The translations under genes were made by a program, and so were the position numbers. Shown here piece by piece: positions 1-7,364 of a DNA stretch of 36,747 bases. Each line of letters begins with the position of its first letter. Position 1 is the first letter of the stretch. The notes under the pieces are model-generated. The model had not been told where the DNA came from and made no database searches. It saw nothing but the letters and a program-made list of their open reading frames with translations. Source of the DNA: Cytophagales bacterium (GTDB lineage: Bacteria > Bacteroidota > Bacteroidia > Cytophagales > Spirosomataceae); NCBI GenBank assembly GCA_013298865.1, contig JAAFJL010000035.1:1-36747 (forward strand), given 5' to 3'.

Positions 1-91
1 CACAGCAAAATTAACCAATAAATTTTACTTTTCTTGAAAATAACAACCACGCCAATATCAACAAAAGCATCAGAGTTTTCATTCAGATTCG

Positions 92-99
92 TAACTTTG
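92..99 (+). promoter_or_regulatory. Putative -7 element (TAnnTTTG) upstream of pseB
   Basis: TAACTTTG matches the Bacteroidota primary-sigma -7 consensus TAnnTTTG. It lies 67 bp before the pseB start. No clear -33 TTG box was found at the expected spacing. It is probably the promoter of the pse operon, unless that operon begins to the left of the window. Confidence 0.5.
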
Positions 100-166
100 T
101 ATAATTATGCTGGAATGGTTATTGTAATTATTCTGCAATCCACACTCGCAAATCAACATTTTCAGA

Positions 167-1186
167 ATGTATCAATTAACAGAAAAATCATCCATATTAA
201 TTACAGGTGGCACAGGGTCTTTCGGCAAGAAATTCGTTGGCACTATCTTGGCTCAATTTCCTAATATCAAACGTTTGGTTATTTACTCTCGTGACGAACT
301 CAAACAGTATGAAATGGCTCAAACTTTCCCTCATTCCAAATACCCAGGTATTCGTTATTATATCGGTGATGTTAGAGACGCTGACCGCCTGAAACGTGCC
401 TGTGAGGGAATAGATGTTATTGTTCATGCGGCTGCTCTAAAGCAAGTTCCTGCTGCCGAAAGTAACCCGATGGAGTGTATAAAAACTAATATTTTTGGTG
501 CTCAAAACGTCATAGAGGCAGCTCTTGATTGTGGCGTACAGTCCGTAGTGGCACTTTCTACCGACAAAGCGGCTGCCCCTATTAATTTGTACGGAGCAAC
601 AAAATTGGCTTCTGATAAACTTTTTGTGGCTGCCAATAATATCAAGGGAAGTAGAAAATTAGCATTTTCGGTAGTTCGTTACGGAAATGTAATTGGGTCG
701 AGAGGTTCGGTGATTCCTTTCTTCATGGACAAGAAAAAGGAAGGAATTTTGCCAATTACGCACCCAGATATGACTCGTTTCAATATCTCTTTGGAAGACG
801 GCGTGAGCCTTGTAATGTACGCTATGGAGAACTCTTGGGGTGGCGAAATTTACGTACCTAAAATTCCTTCTTATAAAATCACGGACGTTGCAGAAGCAAT
901 TGCTCCGAATGCCCAACACGAAATTGTGGGAATTCGTCCTGGCGAAAAAATGCACGAAGAAATGATTACTGTGACTGATTCGCTTTATACTATCGAATTA
1001 GAAAAATATTACGTGGTTTGTCCAAGTATTTCTAACTGGTCAATGGAAGATTATTGCAAAGCCTTCAACGGGAAAATAGTAGAATACGGTTTTACTTATG
1101 ATTCTGGACAAAATAAAGAGTGGCTTTCGGTAGAAGAACTCCGCCAACAAATTATTGATCACGTGGATGCCGATTTTACGGTGTAA
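167..1186 (+). CDS. pseB: UDP-N-acetylglucosamine 4,6-dehydratase (inverting), PseB
   Basis: First enzyme of pseudaminic acid synthesis. It converts UDP-GlcNAc to the 4-keto-6-deoxy-L-arabino sugar in the cytoplasm. It is a 339-aa extended short-chain dehydrogenase. The NAD(P)-binding loop GGTGSFG is at residues 14-20. The Asp-Lys pair that replaces the usual Ser/Thr is in STDK (residues 131-134), followed by YGATK (142-146). Length and motifs fit the FlaA1/PseB family rather than retaining 4,6-dehydratases. The ATG at 167 gives the usual short N-terminus before the Rossmann strand; an overlapping ORF from 34 is noise. The product is the substrate of PseC, encoded 120 bp downstream. Confidence 0.95.
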   Translation: MYQLTEKSSILITGGTGSFGKKFVGTILAQFPNIKRLVIYSRDELKQYEMAQTFPHSKYPGIRYYIGDVRDADRLKRACEGIDVIVHAAALKQVPAAESNPMECIKTNIFGAQNVIEAALDCGVQSVVALSTDKAAAPINLYGATKLASDKLFVAANNIKGSRKLAFSVVRYGNVIGSRGSVIPFFMDKKKEGILPITHPDMTRFNISLEDGVSLVMYAMENSWGGEIYVPKIPSYKITDVAEAIAPNAQHEIVGIRPGEKMHEEMITVTDSLYTIELEKYYVVCPSISNWSMEDYCKAFNGKIVEYGFTYDSGQNKEWLSVEELRQQIIDHVDADFTV

Positions 1187-1193
1187 TTATTCT

Positions 1194-1285
1194 GGACACA
1201 AAGTCACTCTAAGTATTTCACAAAGTTTCACAAGTTAAAGTATTCTTTGTGTTACTCTGTGAAAACTCTAAGAAACTCAGTGTCC
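1194..1285. repeat. Imperfect long palindrome between pseB and pseC
   Basis: Outer arms GGACAC (1194-1199) and GTGTCC (1280-1285) are complementary. Inner arms at 1216-1233 and 1247-1264 pair at 15 of 18 positions. The sequence is built from short units resembling TTTCACAAAG. As RNA it would fold into one long bulged hairpin filling most of the 120-bp spacer. It could be a dispersed intergenic palindrome or a processing site within the operon. Confidence 0.55.
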
Positions 1286-1306
1286 TAAAACTTAATTTTT
1301 AAATCA

Positions 1307-2461
1307 ATGCAAGCAATTCCTTACGGTCGGCAACACATTACCGATGAAGACATAGCCGCAGTTGTGGCAACGTTGAAATCCGATTTCTTGACACAAGGTC
1401 CTCAGATTGAGGCATTTGAAAAAGCCTTCGCTCAGGTTATTGGTTCAAAATATGCCGTGGCACTTTCTAACGGAACTGCCGCTTTGCACCTCTGTGCAAT
1501 GGCTTTGGGAGTGAACGAAAATTCAAAAGTTATTACTACTCCTATCACTTTTGCGGCATCAGCAAACTGCGTACGATATTGCGGAGGCGAAGTAGTTTTT
1601 GCAGATATTGACCCAAAAACCGCCCTGATTGATATTGATTCAGTAAGGAAATTATTGGAAGCAAGCCCCAAAGGAACATACCACGGAATGATTCCCGTTG
1701 ATTTTGCGGGTTATCCCGTAAATCTGGAAGAATTTAGGAAATTAGCGGATGAATACGGACTTTTTATTATTGAAGATTCTTGTCATTCTCCTGGTGGATA
1801 TTTTACTGATAGTCAGGGAGTTAAACAAAATTGTGGTAACGGAAATTTTGCTGATTTAGCCATTTTTTCTTTTCATCCTGTAAAACATATTGCTTGCGGA
1901 GAAGGCGGGATGATTACTACAAATAATGAGGTTTTGTACAAAAAACTTCTTCAATTACGGACTCACGGTATCACGAAAGACCCTGCTTTGATGCACGAAA
2001 ATCATGGTGGTTGGTACTATGAAATGCAAACCTTGGGCTACAATTATCGTTTGCCTGATATGAATGCAGCCCTCGGACTTTCGCAATTACAACGTTTTGA
2101 TGAAGGACTTGCAAGGCGTAGATTCATTGCCAAAAAATATGATGAAGCCTTTGTTGGAACAAACATTAAGACAATTTCTGCCCCCGAAAACTTCGGACAT
2201 GGTTATCATTTGTACGTCATTCAAGTAGAAAATCGGAAGGAATTATATGATTTCTTACGGACAAAAAATATTTTTTCTCAGGTACATTACATCCCTGTAC
2301 ATACGCTACCGTACTATCAATCAATGGGTTATAAAAAAGGAGCGTATCCCAATGCTGAAGAATATTATGCCAATTGTCTGAGTATTCCGATGTATCCGTC
2401 CATGACAGACCAAGAACAAGAGTATGTGATTGAACAGATTTTATCTTTTTGTCAATCATAG
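1307..2461 (+). CDS. pseC: UDP-4-amino-4,6-dideoxy-N-acetyl-beta-L-altrosamine transaminase, PseC
   Basis: PLP-dependent DegT/DnrJ/EryC1-family aminotransferase. It transfers an amino group from glutamate to C4 of the PseB product, the second step of pseudaminic acid synthesis. It has 384 residues. The N-terminus (IPYGRQHITDEDI) and the block LSNGTAALHL at residues 53-62 are typical of PseC. The Asp contacting the PLP ring nitrogen is in EDSCH (about D157). The Schiff-base lysine is in FSFHPVKHIACGEGG (about K193). It directly follows pseB, as in most pse clusters. Substrate assignment rests on that pairing and on overall resemblance. Confidence 0.94.
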   Translation: MQAIPYGRQHITDEDIAAVVATLKSDFLTQGPQIEAFEKAFAQVIGSKYAVALSNGTAALHLCAMALGVNENSKVITTPITFAASANCVRYCGGEVVFADIDPKTALIDIDSVRKLLEASPKGTYHGMIPVDFAGYPVNLEEFRKLADEYGLFIIEDSCHSPGGYFTDSQGVKQNCGNGNFADLAIFSFHPVKHIACGEGGMITTNNEVLYKKLLQLRTHGITKDPALMHENHGGWYYEMQTLGYNYRLPDMNAALGLSQLQRFDEGLARRRFIAKKYDEAFVGTNIKTISAPENFGHGYHLYVIQVENRKELYDFLRTKNIFSQVHYIPVHTLPYYQSMGYKKGAYPNAEEYYANCLSIPMYPSMTDQEQEYVIEQILSFCQS

Positions 2462-2476
2462 GTTTAGGACGGAATT

Positions 2477-3544
2477 ATGCAAAAAAACAGAGAAATTAAT
2501 CTTGATATATTGCGTGGACTCATGTCTTGTGGAATAATGGTTTATCATTATTTATTTTGGCATAAATTCCCCAAAGATTATAGCTTATTCATTAACAAAA
2601 TTGGTTTGTACGGGGTATCCATTTTCTATATTTTGAGTGGTATTACTTTCTTTTTAGTCTATAAAAACGTTGATTTTAGTGTACTAAAAAACTTAAAAAA
2701 CTTCTGGATTAAACGCTTTTTTCGGATATTTCCCCTGTTCTGGGTTGTTTGTTTCGTTACGGTAGTTGTTACTAAAAATCCAGTAAGTTTAGAGAGAATC
2801 TTGCTGAATATCACAGGTTTATTTTCAATTATTAATCCAAATGCTGCTCTTTGTACAGGAGGCTGGTCTATCGGAAATGAACTGTTTTTCTATTTACTTT
2901 TTCCCGTTTTTCTAATAAGTTTTCAATTAAAGCGATTCTATTTTTGGATAATATTAGTCTGTACAACTATCATTTTTGGTTATTTTGCTTTTAATGTAAT
3001 CAGTGAAAAAACCAACTTAGAAACTCAGTGGAATGAGTACGTTAATCCCCTAAATCAGATGCTTTTTTTTGTATCAGGTATCGGGTTAGGTTTTCTGTAT
3101 AAAAATTTTAAAATCCCTCAAATACATAGTCTCATAATTTCAACTTTATTGTGCGTAATTTTTGTGTGGTATCCCAACGAATCCAAACAATCAATTGCAT
3201 TGGTGAGTAATTTTAATAGAGTTTTACTTTCAATTATTTGTTTAGCATTTACTTATTTTTTTATTCAGATAAAGATTCCAGATAACCTTATCAGTAAAAA
3301 ATTGAGTGTATTAGGAGAAATTAGTTATTCTATATATTTGGTGCATCCTCTCGTATATTTTGCGTCTTCTCCTATTTTTCGACTCATAACAAAATTTATA
3401 CCTATACAAGCACCTGTTCGGATTTGTATATTGGTAACAGCATCACTTACAATCTGTTGGTTTATATATCATTATTTTGAAAAAAGATTTGTCCAATTTG
3501 GTAATGAAATAGTTAACAGAAATATCAAAAATTTAGCACAATGA
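2477..3544 (+). CDS. Acyltransferase 3 family integral membrane protein
   Basis: Member of the OafA/NodX-type acyltransferase family, which O-acetylates or O-acylates extracytoplasmic sugars. It has 355 residues with about ten predicted membrane helices. The N-terminus shows the family pattern INLDILRGL, then the conserved histidine in MVYHYLFW (about H24). GGWSIGNELFFY near residue 130 corresponds to the conserved mid-protein motif. It starts 15 bp after pseC and its TGA overlaps the next ATG (ATGA), so it belongs to the same transcript. I infer that it acylates the nonulosonate glycan; the acyl group and acceptor cannot be read from sequence. It is not PseH, which is a soluble GNAT enzyme. 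Confidence 0.87.
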   Translation: MQKNREINLDILRGLMSCGIMVYHYLFWHKFPKDYSLFINKIGLYGVSIFYILSGITFFLVYKNVDFSVLKNLKNFWIKRFFRIFPLFWVVCFVTVVVTKNPVSLERILLNITGLFSIINPNAALCTGGWSIGNELFFYLLFPVFLISFQLKRFYFWIILVCTTIIFGYFAFNVISEKTNLETQWNEYVNPLNQMLFFVSGIGLGFLYKNFKIPQIHSLIISTLLCVIFVWYPNESKQSIALVSNFNRVLLSIICLAFTYFFIQIKIPDNLISKKLSVLGEISYSIYLVHPLVYFASSPIFRLITKFIPIQAPVRICILVTASLTICWFIYHYFEKRFVQFGNEIVNRNIKNLAQ

Positions 3545-4347
3545 GCATCAAAGAACAATACCTTAAAAATGGATTTGCCATCCTTAAAAATGTTTTTAGT
3601 AAAACGGAAATTGAGCAATTCAGAGAAAATGCACTCAAGCAAATGACCTTTGACGAGCAAAATGGGCAGGTAACTTCTTACACAAAATCACAAGCAAAAC
3701 ATGGTATTGGAGATATTCTGAGCAAAAAATATTTGGATAACATTGTCTTGGATTCAAGAGTGATTCAAGTAGTAAAAGAAGTTTTGGGTGAAAAAATTGT
3801 CTATTTTGGAGATGGTTCGTATCAGATTGGAGTTGGTTTAAGAGGTTTTCATCGTGACAATGTTGACCGAGAATTCAAGGGCGGTCCAGATTGGGATTTT
3901 GATTATAATATCATTCGATTCGGATTGTATTTGCAAGACCATAAAAAATATAGTGGTGGTTTAAAAGTAAAAATCGGGACACACGAAAACCCTACTGGAA
4001 AATCAACTTTATTAGACATTGAAGAAGGAGATTTGATTTTTTGGAACCTGAAACTTGTTCATAGTGGCAATGCCATTCGATTGAAGGTGATTCCTAACTT
4101 ACCAGTAGATTATTTTGAGAGATTTATTCCAGATTTTATTAAAAAAGATGAGCAAAAAGAAAGAATTGCTATGTTTTTTACTTTTGGAGTGAAAGGTCAG
4201 GCATTCGACAGATATATTAATGAGTATGTAATGAAAACGCCTAAGTTATTAGAAGGGCTTCGTCAGTCAAAATATTCTGATAAAACTGTACAATTAGCTG
4301 AATCTTCAGGTGTTGAACTTTTCGATGTTATAAATCATAAAAATTAG
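3541..4347 (+). CDS. Phytanoyl-CoA dioxygenase (PhyH) family protein
   Basis: Fe(II)/2-oxoglutarate-dependent oxygenase fold, 268 residues. The candidate metal triad is His-Arg-Asp in GFHRDN (H104, D106) plus a distal histidine in LVHSGNAIR (H174). R180, six residues later, is placed to bind 2-oxoglutarate. All key residues are present, so the enzyme is probably active. The ATG overlaps the acyltransferase stop by 4 bp, implying translational coupling. Family members hydroxylate lipids and small metabolites; some sit in polysaccharide clusters. Its place between pseC and pseF suggests hydroxylation of the sugar or its acyl group, but the substrate is unknown. Confidence 0.85.
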   Translation: MSIKEQYLKNGFAILKNVFSKTEIEQFRENALKQMTFDEQNGQVTSYTKSQAKHGIGDILSKKYLDNIVLDSRVIQVVKEVLGEKIVYFGDGSYQIGVGLRGFHRDNVDREFKGGPDWDFDYNIIRFGLYLQDHKKYSGGLKVKIGTHENPTGKSTLLDIEEGDLIFWNLKLVHSGNAIRLKVIPNLPVDYFERFIPDFIKKDEQKERIAMFFTFGVKGQAFDRYINEYVMKTPKLLEGLRQSKYSDKTVQLAESSGVELFDVINHKN

Positions 4348-4354
4348 TTTCCCT

Positions 4355-5041
4355 ATCAAAACTATCGCCATCATAACTGCCCGTGGAGGTAGTAAACGTA
4401 TTCCCAGAAAAAATATTAAACTTTTTTTGGGCAAACCAATCATTGCGTATTCAATTGAAGCAGCAATCAATGCTGGAATTTTTGATGAAATAATGGTTTC
4501 AACGGATGATGCTGAAATCGCTGAAATTGCTCAACAATACGGGGCAAAAGTTCCCTTTGTCCGTAGTGCTGTAAATGCGAATGATTATGCCACTACGGTA
4601 GATGTATTGTTGGAAGTTTTGGAGTTGTATCAGTCTGAAAACCAGCACTTTGAACACGGTTGCTGTATCTATCCGACTGCTCCTTTTGTAACAGCAAATC
4701 GTTTAAAAGAAGGTTTTGAAAAGTTGATTTCACAGGATTTAGACTCACTTTTTCCAGTATTGAGGTACAGTTTCCCTATCCAACGTTCCCTAAAAATTGA
4801 GCATGAAAAATTAGCATTGAACTATCCCGAACACCTTCTGACACGCTCTCAGGACTTGGCTCCTACCTTCCATGATGCAGGGCAATTTTACTGTTTCAAA
4901 ACGGATATTTTATTGAAAGAAAAGAAATTACTGACTCAGAATACAGGTTTTATAGAACTTTCAGACCTCGAAGCCCAAGACATTGATACCCCCGAAGATT
5001 GGGAATTAGCAGAGTTTAAATACCAGTATTTAGCTAAGTAG
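4355..5041 (+). CDS. pseF: Pseudaminic acid cytidylyltransferase, PseF (non-canonical start)
   Basis: Activates pseudaminic acid to CMP-pseudaminic acid for glycosyltransferases. The nucleotide-binding signature ARGGSKRIPRKNI is complete. KPIIAYSIEAA, STDDAEIAEIA and a C-terminal IDTPEDWELAE complete the CMP-NeuAc synthetase-like pattern. An ORF begun at TTG 4427 would cut off the signature, so the true start lies upstream. The frame is open only back to a TAA at 4331-4333, and no in-frame ATG or GTG occurs from there; the only TTG is 4427. Family alignment puts the first residue near ATC 4355; ATT 4343 and ATA 4337 are alternatives. The start therefore overlaps or abuts the phyH stop at 4347. 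Confidence 0.88.
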   Translation: MKTIAIITARGGSKRIPRKNIKLFLGKPIIAYSIEAAINAGIFDEIMVSTDDAEIAEIAQQYGAKVPFVRSAVNANDYATTVDVLLEVLELYQSENQHFEHGCCIYPTAPFVTANRLKEGFEKLISQDLDSLFPVLRYSFPIQRSLKIEHEKLALNYPEHLLTRSQDLAPTFHDAGQFYCFKTDILLKEKKLLTQNTGFIELSDLEAQDIDTPEDWELAEFKYQYLAK

Positions 5042-5225
5042 GGGGTTGTGTAAAAAGTATAGAGTTGAAAGTATTTTTCACCAAATAATATTCTGAAATA
5101 ATCTTTGAAATCTCAATTTTAAGTATATTATTTGGAAATATTCAATTTTGCAGAATAATATTTCTGCTTAAAACTTTTAACCGAGCGACGGTCGCTCATA
5201 GACTTTAGACTTTTTACACAACCCC
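5042..5225. mobile_element. MITE-like element with 17-bp perfect terminal inverted repeats
   Basis: GGGGTTGTGTAAAAAGT at 5042-5058 is exactly inverted at 5209-5225, and weaker pairing continues about 9 bp further in. Inside are CCAAATAATA/TATTATTTGG (5081-5090 and 5126-5135), a hairpin CAGAA/TTCTG (5151-5166) and the near-perfect palindrome GAGCGAC-G-GTCGCTC (5183-5197). It has no plausible gene of its own, is about 184 bp long and starts at the base after the pseF stop. This is the build of a miniature inverted-repeat element, possibly now acting as terminator for the convergent genes. No convincing target-site duplication was found. Confidence 0.55.
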
Positions 5226-5310
5226 AGCCTGCCACTAAGATACTGATTACCAATAACTTAAATAAAACTTTGTTTTCTTTGATTCTTTGTGGTAAAGATT
5301 GACCACGCAA

Positions 5311-6432
5311 CTACAAATAAAATTCCACTACTTTATCTATAATATGCTGTTGCTCTGTTTCTGTGAGTTCGTAGAATAATGGCAACCTAAGAAGGCAGTT
5401 TGTGAAGTTATCACTATTGGGTAATTCTGCTGTGGTTGCTGATTGATGAAATGGACTTTTATGGAGTGAAATATAATGGAAAACTGCGTATATCTCATTG
5501 ATTTTCAGATGCTTAATCAACTTATCTCGCTCTTCGATAGAATTACAAAGTAGGTAAAATAGATGCCCATTATTGGTTGCATAAACGGGAGTTTTTGGGC
5601 GAATTACCTTCCCATTTTTCTCCAAAACATCAAAAGCTCTGAAATATTTTTGCCAAATTTGCATCCGTTTTGCCTGAATATCATCCAAGTTTTCCAATTG
5701 GGCGTATAGGTATGCCGACACTAATTCGGTTGGTAAAAAAGATGAACCTACGTCCACCCAATTGTATTTATCAACTTCTCCTCGCCAAAATGCCGAACGA
5801 TTTGTTCCTTTTTCCCAAATTATTTCTGCTCGTTGTTCAAATTGCGGGTCATTCACGACTAACATTCCGCCTTCTCCTGCGATAATATTTTTGGTTTCAT
5901 GAAATGAAAATGCTGCCAAATGCCCAATACTACCCAAAGGACGACCTTTGTAATAGGAGTTCACAGCTTGAGCGGCATCTTCTACTACGTAAATTTTATG
6001 TTTTTCTGCCAAAGCCATCACAGCGTCCATGTCGCAAGCCGTACCTGCATAATGCACAACCGCAATTGCCTTCGTGCGGGGTGTAATGAGGGCTTCGAGA
6101 CTATGAACATCTAAATTCGGATTGTCTGGCGTACTGTCTGCAAACACAATTTTTGCTCCCCGCAAGACAAAAGCATTTGCCGTAGAGACAAAGGTGTATG
6201 AAGGTACAATGACCTCATCGCCAGGTTGAATATTGAGCAAAATCGCTGCCATTTCGAGGGCATCCGTACAAGAAGTTGTGAGTAAACAACGACGAAAACC
6301 ATACTTTTCCTCAAAGAAATGTTGACATTTTTTGGTAAAAATGCCATTACCAGAAATTTTTCCAGACTTTACAGCTTCCTGAATATAGGTCAATTCTTGC
6401 CCTGTGAGATATGGTTTATTGAATGGAATCAT
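5311..6432 (-). CDS. rffA: dTDP-4-amino-4,6-dideoxygalactose transaminase (RffA/WecE)
   Basis: PLP-dependent DegT/DnrJ/EryC1 aminotransferase, 373 residues. It converts dTDP-4-keto-6-deoxyglucose to dTDP-4-amino-4,6-dideoxygalactose for cell-surface glycans. The start IPFNKPYLTGQELTYI and the GKISGNGIFTKKCQ stretch are characteristic of WecE/RffA. Other family features are TTSCTDALEMAA, the Asp in EDAAQAV and the lysine in SFHETKNIIAGEGG. It is convergent with the pse operon, so it shares the surface-sugar theme but not the transcript. No rmlA/rmlB genes are in the window. It is probably co-transcribed with the 56-aa ORF 36 bp upstream. Confidence 0.92.
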   Translation of the reverse strand: MIPFNKPYLTGQELTYIQEAVKSGKISGNGIFTKKCQHFFEEKYGFRRCLLTTSCTDALEMAAILLNIQPGDEVIVPSYTFVSTANAFVLRGAKIVFADSTPDNPNLDVHSLEALITPRTKAIAVVHYAGTACDMDAVMALAEKHKIYVVEDAAQAVNSYYKGRPLGSIGHLAAFSFHETKNIIAGEGGMLVVNDPQFEQRAEIIWEKGTNRSAFWRGEVDKYNWVDVGSSFLPTELVSAYLYAQLENLDDIQAKRMQIWQKYFRAFDVLEKNGKVIRPKTPVYATNNGHLFYLLCNSIEERDKLIKHLKINEIYAVFHYISLHKSPFHQSATTAELPNSDNFTNCLLRLPLFYELTETEQQHIIDKVVEFYL

Positions 6433-6468
6433 GGGTTTGTGGTAGGTTGTGGGGGTGGTAAAGAGTTG

Positions 6469-6639
6469 TTATAGATTAGATGCTTTGACCATTTTGCAAG
6501 GTTCTTGTTCAACTTTTAAAGGTCGAATTTGAACAAAGTTCAGGCTCTCCAAATAGATTAATAAAGCCTTAGATTCCTTACTATTATTGAAGGATACCAA
6601 GAAATCTGTTTGTGATACCGAAGAATTATTTGCTCCCAT
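6469..6639 (-). CDS. 56-aa small protein upstream of rffA, antitoxin-like in size
   Basis: Reading the minus strand from ATG 6639 gives 56 codons ending in TAA at 6469, with no internal stop. The protein is soluble and begins MGANNSSVSQTDF. Its centre, FNNSKESKALLIYLESLNFV, looks like a short helix-strand unit of the kind seen in small type II antitoxins. No toxin gene adjoins it. A TATATTTG promoter element lies 22 bp before the ATG and rffA starts 36 bp after the stop, which supports it as the first gene of a two-gene transcript. Function unknown; the antitoxin resemblance is weak. Confidence 0.6.
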   Translation of the reverse strand: MGANNSSVSQTDFLVSFNNSKESKALLIYLESLNFVQIRPLKVEQEPCKMVKASNL

Positions 6640-6660
6640 TTTCGTGTTATTTATAGATTA

Positions 6661-6668
6661 CAAATATA
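6661..6668 (-). promoter_or_regulatory. Putative -7 element TATATTTG for the 56-aa ORF and rffA
   Basis: CAAATATA on the plus strand reads TATATTTG on the minus strand, an exact TAnnTTTG match. It is 22 bp upstream of the small ORF start. No clear -33 box was seen. Confidence 0.5.
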
Positions 6669-6739
6669 CATTTCAAAGCTGAATTCACACAGTTTTGAAT
6701 TATGTTGTATGTATTTGACTATAAGATTTTTGTATATGA

Positions 6740-7159
6740 TTAATCGCTATCGTCATTAATTAAAATAAGAAACCAATTTCCTTGTTCATTTTTGAATACA
6801 TAAGTAACGTTTACTCCTGTATCTTCTATTTGAAATATCAGATGATATTCATTCGTATTTATTTTTTTATGTGAAATCACATATTTAGGAATAGTTTTCA
6901 ACTTCGTAAAATTAGAAAATATCCAATCTTTCTGTTGAATAATACTTTGGTCTCTTTGCCCTGACTCTCTATCGTCTGTTTTTGATAATAGCGGAAACTT
7001 TACCCTCTGAATTTGAAAAATTGAATCTGAGCTAAATTTATTTAAAAATATTTCAAAATTCTCTTCAACCCTATTATTAGATAATTTTGAGGGCTGATTT
7101 TTTTTTGATTCACAACAGGTGATGATAATGGTAAATATTATGAGAAAAAGGTATTTCAT
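6740..7159 (-). CDS. Small putative lipoprotein, function unknown
   Basis: 139 residues. The N-terminus MKYLFLIIFTIIITCCESK is a short lysine-led hydrophobic signal ending at a Cys-Cys pair followed by a charged segment, which suggests lipidation. The lipobox is not ideal because Thr or Cys precedes the modified Cys. The rest is hydrophilic and ends in predicted beta-strands (EYHLIFQIEDTGVNVTYVFKNE). No family was recognised. It stands alone, 101 bp upstream of the rffA unit on the same strand, and is divergent from nagA. Confidence 0.65.
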   Translation of the reverse strand: MKYLFLIIFTIIITCCESKKNQPSKLSNNRVEENFEIFLNKFSSDSIFQIQRVKFPLLSKTDDRESGQRDQSIIQQKDWIFSNFTKLKTIPKYVISHKKINTNEYHLIFQIEDTGVNVTYVFKNEQGNWFLILINDDSD

Positions 7160-7332
7160 TTTGCTTATGCCAAAGGTTAAAAGTGTTTTAAAACATATAA
7201 TCCTATGTTAATTACACGCCTTGAACAGAATCTTCAAGAGCAATTTACAAAGTAATTCCTAAATATAGAACGTGAACACTATCACGATTCCTATTCCTGA
7301 AGTTCTGATAATTTTATTTGAGAGATTAATGC

Positions 7333-7340
7333 TATTTTTG
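7333..7340 (+). promoter_or_regulatory. Putative -7 element TATTTTTG upstream of nagA
   Basis: TATTTTTG matches TAnnTTTG and ends 24 bp before the nagA ATG. It falls in an AT-rich stretch, so chance is possible. Confidence 0.4.
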
Positions 7341-7364
7341 AACCAATAAACCAATTGATACAAA

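Noticed and set aside
34..264. 76-codon open frame overlapping the pseB start
   Set aside because: It overlaps pseB by about 100 bp in another frame, has no recognisable domain and spans the likely pse promoter.
5128..5310. 60-codon minus-strand frame in the pseF-rffA spacer
   Set aside because: It runs through the inverted-repeat element and looks like a by-product of that sequence.
7206..7256. Short frame (16 codons) between the lipoprotein gene and nagA
   Set aside because: Too short, no promoter fit and no motif.
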